From Halictus rubicundus (lineage: Eukaryota > Arthropoda > Insecta > Hymenoptera > Halictidae), in NCBI RefSeq assembly GCF_050948215.1, contig NC_135152.1, forward strand, positions 3,444,310-3,508,309: a DNA stretch of 64,000 nucleotides. Reading direction: 5' to 3'. Made by a program: the position numbers and the translations under genes. Below, piece by piece: positions 11,640-23,600 of this stretch (position 1 is the stretch's first letter; each line of letters opens with the position of its first letter). The notes beneath the pieces were generated by a model that had not been told where the DNA came from, made no database searches, and worked only from the letters and a program-made list of their open reading frames with translations.

Positions 11640-14600
11640 CTGGAAAGTGGATGCAAGACATGTTAAGCGGTCGAGTGGTGAGGACACCCGAAATCCAACC
11701 CCTTAATACTAGATAATTCTACCTAACACTGACTGAAGAAGATGAAGGGGATATTCTGGTTTATCATCTTCGAAAAGTCGATTCTTCTTGCCGCCATTTT
11801 ATAAATAATCGAGATTTTCAATTTCTTTTGGTTCGGACCATAACTATACATTGACTAGTAAACAACTTAAAAACATGCTCTATAAAAAAATATACAGCTC
11901 GTGCAATTTTGATTATTTTCAATTTTAAAGAATCACTCGTACACTTCAAAAACCAATGAATATGTGTGCGAAATTCAAATGCAAAGGGTTCGGCAGTTCT
12001 TCCGGAAAAAATTGTGTAAAAATTCATGCAGAAGCCACATCGGAAACTAGAACACCCCTCGGAGCTTCTCCAATTTGCAACGAACAGCCAAATCCTCTAG
12101 TAGCTCAAGAGAGAATTATAAAAATTGCCAATGATCAATAACTAAGTAGATTGTGTGCTTCTTACTTCGATAGCTTCCAGGCTCGAAATAGCAGGGTGTG
12201 GCACGATGATCTTCTGCAGAGTGGAGCCCACCACGAGCTCCTCGTCCTTCTTCGTCATGGCGAAGGAGTCGTTGAAGGATCCATCACCGACCAGAGTGAT
12301 CTGCAGCTTCCCGTAGGACCTGGTCGGTCGTTCGCTATGGCTGTTATAGACCTTGACCTGGTACTGATGCGCGCAGAACGGTTCCTCCTCTCTGGTGACA
12401 AGGTAAAGCTGTCCTCTAGCAGGAGATTCGTCACTGTAATAACCCATATCTCCGCAGGGTCTGCCTGCCCCGTTCATCCCGCAGGGGAAACAGTCTCCTT
12501 TGATCAGACCATCGTAGCCTCTCTCGCAGGGGAACGCTGGGAATCGACATTTTGGACTGACCGAGTCGGTGAACAGTTTGTAGGCTCTTCTGTGATTGCA
12601 CAGGGATCTGCCTTCTACTGCGCTTGCTGCAAACAGGAGAAACAATAATTAGATAAATTATCATCAATAGTCTGCGGATCTTTACGCAAAATAAAAATTG
12701 TCCAAGTCAATCGTAAAGAAACAGAAGTTAAATGGAAGTGCATTTCCTTTTTGTACAATTTTAATCGATCAAGAATAACATCATTCTTCTAGTGCTTCTA
12801 CAGTTTTATATTCGACTAAACCATTTCTGCCATAAATGAGCAAGATCCGCAGTCCCATAACCGAGATAATAGGACACAGGATTTCGTGGTCGATATCAAG
12901 ATAGCGGCGAATGTTGAGCTTGCAGGATTTCAGTCTCACTCATGCTAGGTTCGCCGTTTTCCCTAAAATTCTGCATGTATGAGACTTGATTTGTTTCTCA
13001 AGCTTAGATCTTTGGATCACGCTGCTCGCAGGACACCGTTGACCCGCTTTCTTTCGGACAAAGAATTCGATCCACGTTGCGGACAAGGTAACGTTATCCC
13101 ACGCGTGAAAATCTTGTGGCGGGCTTTCTAATCCTTCGAATGTGGAACCTTTTACCTCGCAAATGAACGATAACCGTGGGACGAATCCCCTGATAATGAT
13201 TCTCAAAAATACACTGATTCCAGTAGATTTAATCGGAGAAGCGTTAGTTCCATTGTAGCAATAATTTACCAGTGAATCGATTCCGAAGCTGGATGAAATT
13301 GCGTAGCGGTCGGCAGGTCAGTGCGTTATTAACCAGTTAACTGTGTTCGACGAGTATAATCGTCATGAAGAAATGGCAATATTTTGTGTCATGACGAGTA
13401 TACTCGTCAAAACAGCTATAATTCAAGCAGCGGTTAATTTTTGCGACGCAACTTAGGTGCACACTTTTCAAAGAGGTCGCAACAGCTAACTGGTTAATGC
13501 AATCCAAACAGAATCACTTTACAGACAAGTATTATATTTTCCGCTACTGTGTCGACAAATTACAAAAACTTTCTACCAGGAAGTAACATGGGTTCAAGCA
13601 ACAACCCGTAACGCAAGTACTTACACCAGATGATGTCGGACACGGCCCCTAAAAACAGATTAGAGCATCCAGTCTGCATTCTTCCGCCGTTAGGATAGAA
13701 ATCCACGTCGCCCATTGGCTGCCACGAGCCTAGACCACCTAATAACAATTGTTCGCCATTGCTGTGTATCACGTCGACGAAATTCGCGTCCGTTTCGTCG
13801 AGCCTGGCTCTGGGATCTTGGGACTCGAAGAGGGGCCCTGCGGGATCCAGTCCTGCAAAATTAATATCAATTATGCGCATTGGTCAGAGATTACAGTGAT
13901 TTCTCTATATATGTCGCCAACGCCTGGATGGTAAGCGTTGCGGAATTATCCCCACTACCGCGGGGTATAGGAGTGTAAACATAACACGGCTGTTGTCGAC
14001 ATATATCGAGAATTATTTATGAACGAACAGAACGTTATTTGTACAAGAGTGAAATAATTAAATTCTGCAGGGGATCGTTCTTAACGTCGAATTGCATTTT
14101 CTACCGGTTTTTGCTGTTCTGTTCGTTTCGTGTCACCGTCAGTGCGCTTTCAGTGAACGTTCGAATCAGTCCGAATTTAGGACAACTTTGGCCGGCAGCA
14201 AAAGGGAATGTTCGAGCGCCAGTTAAAAATTGAAATTTGCCAAGGCGAACTGGACACCCGCGCTCACTTTTCTTTTTCTTTCCAGCAGCCATTCACGAAT
14301 GCGACGACCTGTGGAAACCTAGTCAGTGAAAATAGCTCGTTGTCGATCACGGGAACGTACGCTCGTAGACCAACGGACCGTGGCAACGAAAAAAGTACAA
14401 GTTTCCGAGCCACCGGTCGCTTGCACAATTTTATTGCCAATAGCAAGATAGCTCCAGCACGTCGACGTACAGCCTATCAATACAATTATAGTAATGTCGT
14501 ATGTGAAATCGCGACACCGATTAAAACTGGGCTGCATCGAAGAATTTTCCTGGTTGCACATTAGATATACATAAAACCACAAATTAACGCGTCTGATCAT

Positions 14601-17600
14601 TGCACACCGATTCTACTTATTTCAATCTGGGACAGACGCGGGGTGAAACATATTTTAAAATTCCTCTCGGTATTGACTCACTGTTCACAACCGTGACAAT
14701 TCTTTGTTTGTTGTTCATTGCGCTAACATTTTCGTTAGCACAATTTTTCCTATCGAGATAGATGCTCATATTCGTTGTTAATTGCAGAGTCACTCGGATA
14801 GAGCTCGAAGAAAAATATTTAAGAGATGGTTAACAATCTCCATACGAATGCAAGGTTAATGTGCCAATTCCAGGATCAAATTACGAATGCACAGCTGATA
14901 ATTTAATATTTAATTCGATTTAATTTTCACTACTTTCGAGTTTAACCTATTTTACACATGAACGAGTACATTCGCAACTTTCCGGTTGAAAATGTGTACG
15001 CATTTTTGGGGGGACACTGTGCAATTTCTCTCAAACGTACCTTCACGGATAATCACGATCGCTTGGATCTTGTTCATTCGCACGAACGAGACGAAAAATG
15101 GTCGAACGACTCAAGAGGAATTCCAAATAGCGCCGGAAATGGAAGATAAGCTCTGCGTGTTCTCACGGTGAAGAAAAAAAAAAGAAAAGAGGACTCGGAA
15201 GATAGGTAAAATCGTCCACGCGTGACCGGCAAAGAAAATGCAGCGGATTCGCGTCGCTTTGTAGGAGTCCTCGTTACAATTCCCAGTGAACGTCTCGGAG
15301 AGGGGAACAGAGAAAGAGAGACCAATCGCAGCGCCCACGATCTGCAAGTAATTCCCTGCCTTTCGATCGTCTCGCTCCATTTGAATAATTAAAACACCGC
15401 GGGATCGATAAGCTAGCATTTCTGCACAGGCGATTAACCACGACCGTCGGCGTCGTTACCGCCGCAGGATTGCTCGATACTTCATTAGAAATTTCATTTG
15501 CTCGGAGACGAAATCGAATCGACTTGCCTTTTACTTTGAAGGACAACAAGATTGCAACCGTCGTCGGTTTCGCAATTTCAGTGCAATCATTTCACGCGAG
15601 TTAGCAAACCTAACTGTGTAACTCGACACAATTTTGCTGAAGTGCATAATTATGCCAGCCAAAAAATCGCGAAATTTTTCTGGCAAATCGGCGACAACTT
15701 TCGCGGTGACAAATCCAGGAAAATTTTCGTTTCGCAATCTGCCATTAGCACGGCAGTGTTGCGAAAACGGAATAAAAATGATTCGCGTATTTTCGATACG
15801 GCAATTATTCGTTTTTGGGCAGCTCGATTGCAACAGCTGCCGATTTCTGGAAGATTTATCGCAGGAGAAATTCTGTGTTAATGGTACACGTGCGAATGCG
15901 TTACCTGTGATCCTCGACACGTTTCCCAACTCGGCACCAGCGAACCCAGCCACGTGGGCCCCGAGACTGAATCCGATCAGATGGACCTTCTCCAAAGGCA
16001 CGTTCAGGCTTCTAATTAGTTTCGCTAGCTGTCTGCCAACCAGCCGAGTGTTGGCAGCTGCTCGTACGTAGTTAGGAACTGCGCTTCCTGGACCCCAGTC
16101 GACGCACACTGGAAACGGACGTGGTATAGCGTTAATGACGGGGAAATTCGTGCGACGGTAATGGGAGACGATGGGTTCGTGAGCTAGCCATTTATTTATT
16201 TGCTTGAAAGTGCTTCCCGTTCGACGTTTAGCATCTCCGGACTACGGATTTTATGGGCTGATGATAGAAGCGAGTGAAATTTCAAAGGGTGCGAGGATCG
16301 AAAGAATTTAAGTACGTCTATAAATTAGTTTCATCATTTTATTGTCATCATCGAAGGATGACACTTTTGCACAAAGATCCGCGGTCTGAGAAATTATGAG
16401 GCACTTTAACACTTTAATGGCCGCTCACACAACATGTGTGTGATAGCCGGAACTGTTATTGTCCGCTCACACATGCGTGTGATTAATAATTATCACACAA
16501 AGGACAAATATTAAATTTGTTGTTTTTTGTCTCATGTGTATGTTCGCACATGTTGAATTATTTCGTGAATTTAATAAAGTTTTTTGCGACGTTTGACTGC
16601 GTAGACGTGCGGCTATTAAAGTGTTAATGCTTTTAGAAAGCAGGGACCAAAAAAACAGTTATTCTAAAATTTTCTAGAATAAAAATCATTAATAAAAAGT
16701 TGGTTATTAGTAGAAATTTAGTGGTTCCATTAAATACGAACCTATGTTGCATTCGTGCACGGTCATTAGCGCGGACCTCATCTCGTACACCCAAACATGA
16801 TCGCAACTGGATCCGAACCCGTGAACGATCACTTTAGTAGGTAGATCCGGATCTATGGCACGGTGCGCGTTGTCGTTTATGTCGTCAGCAGGAACCTCCA
16901 TCGGAATCGATCTCGCTTTCCTGCTTCCGTACACTAGAAACCTAATCCATCCATTCACGGCGTTAATTGTATCATGATTAATTGTACCTCTTACGTGGTC
17001 TATGAACATTTACGCAATCTTCAGAAACTATGCCGAAATAAAATGTTACAAGCTTATTTCCAAAGGCATTGCGCAATATGATCTTGAAAATTATCGTATC
17101 GTTTATATCAGAGCTGTCCAGCGTCTGCCCGTACGGGCAGCGATTTTCTTGCCCTGGGCATACACAGAACGGCGGGCACGAAGCCACGCCCCCTGTGGGA
17201 ATGGCTGCGTGTACTGTGCGTGACTCACAAGACGTCCCGAGAATGAACGCGAAGCTGATTGGTCAGAGTGGAAGGGACACGCCTCTAGCGAAATATTAAG
17301 GGGGATATAGTCACGCTATGTTACACTGTGCCTTTTTTCTAGACATTTTACGTCTTAAATAAGTAAGTAATCAATTAAAAATGCATACCACCGTGTTTGT
17401 ACATGTCTTTGCTACGTCTGTATAGAGCCTTTTTTTCGATACGAACACTAAATCTCTTGAAATTAAGAGAATCTCTCAGCGGCAGCCATCTTGTGACGTC
17501 ATACTTGCTTTAGAATTCGAATTTTCTGCCGAATATTAGAAATTACTCCACGATGAGGTAGAAATTCGCAATTTGGGCTCCATACAGACGTAGATTGGAC

Positions 17601-20600
17601 TTTCAGGAAACACAATTGACCACTTCTAAACTGCTCATTGCAATATTGAAGCGGCAGTTTGTATAGATTTTGACCCTTGCGTACGTATATGGATCTCAAA
17701 CCATGCCGGCCCCCTTAAGGGGGCCGGCAGGCATTTGGCCTTGACTGTCACGCTATGTTATGCTATGCCTTTTTTTCTAGACATTTTACGTCTTAAATAA
17801 GTAAGTAATCAATTAAAAATGCATACCACCGTGTTTGTACATGTCTTTGCTACGTCTGTATAGAGCCTTTTTTTCGATACGAACACTAAATCTCTTGAAA
17901 TTAAGAGAATCTCTCAGCGGCAGCCATCTTGTGACGTCATACTTGCTTCAGAATTCGAATTTTCTGCCGAATATTAGAAATTACTCCACGATGAGGTAGA
18001 AATTTGCAATTTGGGCTCCATACGGACGTAGATTGGACTTTCAGGAAACACAATTGACCACTTCTAAACTGCTCATTGCAATATTGAAGCGGCAGTTTGT
18101 ATAGATTTTGACCCTTGCGTACGTATATGGATCTCAAACCATGCCGGCCCCCTTAAGGTGTAGCGTGTGACGTCAAAGCCTAAACGGGACTACGGGGGAG
18201 CATCAATGGTGGGGATAGGCGGAGCGAGCGAAGGATGCGCTTTGCGTCTGTGACGTGCCGCGAGACTTCTTGTGAGGCAAGGACAGTATTTGTCACACGC
18301 ATTGTCACAGTTACGTGGCCAGCTAGTGCCTGCCCCACTCCGCTAGGTCAGTTGCTCGTAGTTTTGCCCGTAGCCCACGGGCATCGGCGGGCACACCACA
18401 GTGGTGCCAAGGCGGCAAAAAATCCATTTTATAAATTTTAGATTTTTATAAGAAAAAAATTATTTTTGTATAGCCTAATAGTACGTGCATGATGTGCCAA
18501 AGTCAGATTTTTGAAAAAAATTTTTTTACGGAGATATACGCATGGTAAATAACCATTTCTTCGCTTCTGGGAATTCATCAGTTTTCAGTGCGATAGTTAT
18601 GTAATTACTCCGCCTATAATTGAATACTTAGGGGTCTACAAATCATATGGGTTATTGCAAATGGCTTCAACTATTAACTGGCAAAAAAAAATTTTCCAAA
18701 AAAAGTTGTTTAACATTAAGTAATATGGACTAACCTGAAGCCCCTTTGCGTTACGCCCATTTTTTATTTATGGAGGGATACAAAAAATCCTTTGAATAGC
18801 TTCGATGTGGAACTAATCGTTTTGGCAAGTTATAATATTGATCTAGCTTTGTGCAAAATTTCATGAGATACTTCGAGATGCTTTCCCCGCAATTTAAGTT
18901 TAAATATCAACTTTCGGAATTTCCAAGAATGAATCGCGCGTATGTCACGATTATTTGATGTTTCAGGTGAAATTTTTTAGGGATATATGATTTATGATGA
19001 AGGAAAAAGTGAAATAGTTAGTTAGAATTAATTGTTTAAATTAATTTCACCTCGAACATCAAATAATCGTAACTTCCGCACGATTCACTCTTGGAAATTC
19101 TGAAAGTTGATATTTAAACTTAAATTGCGGCGAAAGGGTCTCGAAGGGTCTCATGATTTTTTGCACAAAGTTAGATCAACATTACACCTTGCCAAAACGA
19201 TTAGTTCCAGACCAAAATCTATTAAAGTATTTGTTGTATGCTTCCATAAATAAAAAATGGGCAGAAAACAGAGATTTTCGATTAGCCTATATTACTTAAT
19301 GTTAACAACTTTTTACAAAAATTTTTTTGCCAAATAAGCGTTGTACCTGTGGCAATCTCTCCACAAATTTTCAAACAAATTCGTTGGATAGTTTCGTTTT
19401 TACAGATTTTTTGCCGCTTTTTGGCCGTTTGGCACCACTGTGCGCCCAGGCCCGCTAATGGGCATGTTGAGCAGCTCTGGTTTGGATGTATTGCTTTAGG
19501 AGTGTTAAATTGTGCTTAGGTACCTAGTGCCGACATCTTTAGGTGGCGATGGCAGCATCTCCAAGTAGCTGAAGGGCCCGGTGTCCTCGAAACAGCCGAC
19601 ATCCTCGTAGCAAACCTTCGAGACGTCCCTCTTCGTTCTGTGACTCAATCTCTTGTGCAACGTCCACTCCTTCATCGATTCGACGACCGCGCGTAAAATT
19701 TCTGCATCGTTCTTCTCGTCCGCCGATTCGTCCAAAGGCGTCGGCCACTCCTGCGCCACCGCGGGATCTCCTGAAAAATTGATCATTTCAGTTCATTTAA
19801 CAATAACGACGAAGCACTCTCCAAACCGAGCGGAAGTGAACATGAAATCCTAATTAATTATAAAACATTCGAAAGAGCAGAAAGATATGTCAATTAATAA
19901 ATTTAGCACATGTTTGTGGCAATTAAGGTAGGAAATGTTTCTCACAGTCTAATAATAAACAAGCTATCACGGTAATATCCAAGATTGTAAACTTAATTAT
20001 TGAAAGAGAGAATTATTACTGTCATTAACGCCTCGAGGTAAACTCAACAGCGTATTCTTACCATTCGACTCGCATGCGCGATAGAAACCACAGTACAGTC
20101 GATCATAATCAACATGCGGGAGTCATTCTATCGGTACACCGATGGGAATAGCATAAGTTATCAATAAACTGCAAAGAGCGTATACGCGGGCCCGCATTGG
20201 AACGGGTTAGCACATTTCGCGTCTCGCGTGACGCTTGCAACGATTATTTATGATGCGGCATAAACCAACGCGCATTACCACAGAAAATACATAAATTACG
20301 GAAATAATGTGTCACTGGATTGACACAGCAATACATCATAAAAAAGAAGAATTCTCGGTCTCGTGTGACGAACGGTAACCAAACTCTTTCTCCTCTTTAG
20401 ATTTGTGTCAAGTGGACCCTCTGGCTGAGAGCAAACAGTGCTCGGGAAATGTCAGCCGCTTGTCCAAAGACAGGTTTCCCGATTTAGGCGAATGTAGTAG
20501 GACGCAGGTATAGTTAGAGACGGAGCGGAAACAATCGGTTAATTTGTGAGCAACCTCTAAGTGGAGGGTAGAAGCCTTGTCTATACCGAATGCAGCAGTG

Positions 20601-23600
20601 ACACACTGATTTTTCAAACTATAAAATACTACATTCAGGTATACCTAAATATTCTATGAAAATTACTTAAATACTTTCAAGTGTGTGGTTACAGGTTCAC
20701 AATATTCGGGTTGCAAATTTTTCTCTACTCTCAACACTGGCAATAGCACGCTATTTTATCAAACTATAAAATATTAAATTGAGGTATACCTAAATATTCT
20801 AGACAAATTTTCTGAGATACTTTCAAATGTGTAGTTACAATTTCACAAAATTCGAAAGCATTCTGAAGGGGGGTATCAAATTTTTCTCTACTCTCAACAC
20901 TGACAATAGCAGACTATTTTCTCAAACTATAAAATATTACATTGAGGTATACCTAAATATTCTACGAAAATTTTCTGAGATACTTTCAAGTGTGTAGTTA
21001 CAATTTCACAAAATTCGAAAGCATTCCCTAAATAGGGGTTGCAAATTTTTCTATACTCTCAACACTGACAATAGCCCACTATTTTCTCAAACTATAAAAT
21101 ATTACATTGAGGTATACCTAAATATTCTACGAAAATTTTCTGAGATACTTTCAAGTGTGTAGTTACAATTTCACAAAATTCAAAAGCATCTTCTAAATAG
21201 AGTGATCCGAATTTTTCTCTGCTCCCAACACCGACAATGGCGCACTCTTTTCCCAAAAAATGTTCACACTAGGATATTTCTAAATATTCCGTACTAATTT
21301 CTTAAAGTACCTTCATGCATACAGTACAAGAAAATTCTAAAGCATTCTCTAAACAGAGGGTTCAATTTTTTAGAGCGCTCCAATTCGGGGCCATGATTGC
21401 TCCAAATGGCCCCGAAGGGCCAACCACCGGCTATCCCCTTTCCGTCAATTTTTCCACTACCAAATTTACGAATCCGTGGCAGCACGCCTGGCGGACCAGA
21501 TTGATTCGTGCGAACCTTTGGTAACGGTATCCTCGGCTCGTTGCGCTGTCATTAGCATAACGCCTGAATAACAATCTCCTGGAACGCGAGACCATTTTCC
21601 TGGCCCCGGCGCACAGTGCGGGCAAATCGCCCGTTTTCGGCACTTCTCGTAGTTCGGTTATTAATGCATATATAGAGGAAATTGAGGAAATGTAAAATTA
21701 ACAATAATAAACTTAAACAAATTATAATACTAGTGAATAAAATGAATAAACTCAACAAAATGCTATCCGAGCATGCTGCTGCTGCTTCGCTATCCGAATC
21801 ATTCTCAGTACTTTGATTGCGACTCAAAATCATTGACTCCCGTGATCTTGCACATTTCGATCTATCCTTACATTCTTATTACTTTTTCAATAGTTAAAAA
21901 ACATACATTAAAAACAAATTAAAAATACATAAAAATGATTGATATATAATTATTGCAAGATTGTATTATGCATAAAAATGGTTATTATATGATTATTATT
22001 AACAATTTCCATCCTAATACGCATGTTTTGCAAAAGAAATGTATTTCATATCGTGATATACACGAATATTGAACTTTCCCAGTAAATTCCCCACTGTAAC
22101 TGTGGCGAACGAATGGCAAAATTTTATACAACCAAATTTGTTTACAAATGTATACGTATTGTTAATTATTTACAGAAAATGAAATTTAACAATATAACTA
22201 ATACATTTAACAAGAAAATAATAAATTTTCCACGATTGATCCTAAAGGAAAAGTATGGACACTTCTTAAAAAGTTTATAAAATTGAGAGTCGCAAAACGT
22301 GGCAGACAAAACTATGAAATTCTTAAACTTTAATAAGTAATGTATCCGAATATGCATAAATCTCAGGACATGTTTTGCCGTTTTTGTTTTATGTTAATTT
22401 GAAGTTTTATATGCAATTAACAAATAAAACCACCGTTGAAAATTTGTACAAAAAATAAATCTACTTTATTAAATGTATAAAGAATGCATATTCCTTGGTC
22501 AGAACTTTCCATTACACAGAATTATTATTGCACACTCATTTACAGTTAATATAACATTTTTCGATTTTTGGCACTTTAAAGAGTGCCGCCATGGCCAAAT
22601 TTTTTTACAAAAATCTAAATTTGGTTACTAATGCATATGCAATGGTAATTAGTCACAAAAAGTTAAATTTAACGATAAAGTTAATAAGTTGAAAAGAAAG
22701 AAATTATTTTTATGCATAAAAAAAATTGTTAAATGATTTTTAAATGAATAATAATATGCATTTCCTGCTAATAAAGAGTTCGGCCAAAGGAAATTTTCGT
22801 GCATCGTCAAATAAAAATGTAGCGAGATGTGCCGACTTGTCCGCACTGTGCGGCGCACAGTGGGCAATTTGGACAAAATCGGATTCAAAGTCAAAGAACT
22901 TTCGATAGAAATGAGATAGAGCGATGAAATTTTTTTTAAATTAAAGCTGAACCTTTGTAAAATATGGGAAAAATAGAGAGATTATTACCATCCAATCATT
23001 TCAACGAAAAAATGACTTCATTAGTTTTTGTCACAAAAATCTATTTTTTGCAAAATCCTGAGGTCGTAGACAAATTTTGAGACCAGATTTGAAATCAGCG
23101 TGAAAAAATCTATGGGAAATGATGTATAGCATGTTAAAAAAAAATTTTTTCCGCGCGTGGTATTGGAAAAACTAAAATTTTCTTGAATTTGTGCGCGTTT
23201 AACGAATGTTCTCGAGGTTAAAAAACGTTCGTACCACAATCTCTCTATTTTTCCCATATTCTACAAAGTTGCAGCTTTCATTTAAAAAAGATTTCATCGC
23301 TCTATCTCATTCCTATCGAAAGTTCCGTGATTTTGAATCCGATTTTGTCCAAATTGCCCACTGTGCGGTGCGGCGCTGTTGGAACTATCCAACTTGAGCA
23401 AATCTGCTGGCCTACAGTTTCTCACGGTATCGCGACGAAACACAGAGCGACCGTGGACCAGAAACTCAACCATCGAAACGATCCCTGTGGTTCCCGTTCG
23501 GGTATCGGGGACAACGATCGAAAACCCGTTCGGTTTAGAATCAGGCGATCTCGAGCTGCGAGCAGACAACGGATAGTCGTGAGAAGGGAAAGTTAGGGGA

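Larger units (their letters stand above)
17109..19479. mobile_element. hAT-like shell element with nested insertions, lipase intron 2
   Basis: The outer ends CAGAGCTGTCCAGCGT (left) and GAGCAGCTCTG (right) are inverted, starting CAGAGCTG as hAT elements often do. The flanking 8-mers gtttatat and gtttggat match at six of eight positions, which fits an aged hAT target duplication. The 2.37-kb body has no transposase frame. It contains two TTAA-bounded elements and a foldback, listed separately, so it was hit repeatedly after insertion. Confidence 0.55.

Noticed and set aside
12151..12648. 165-codon open frame on the plus strand
   Set aside because: Antisense of lipase exon 6, which carries the catalytic His motif on the minus strand.
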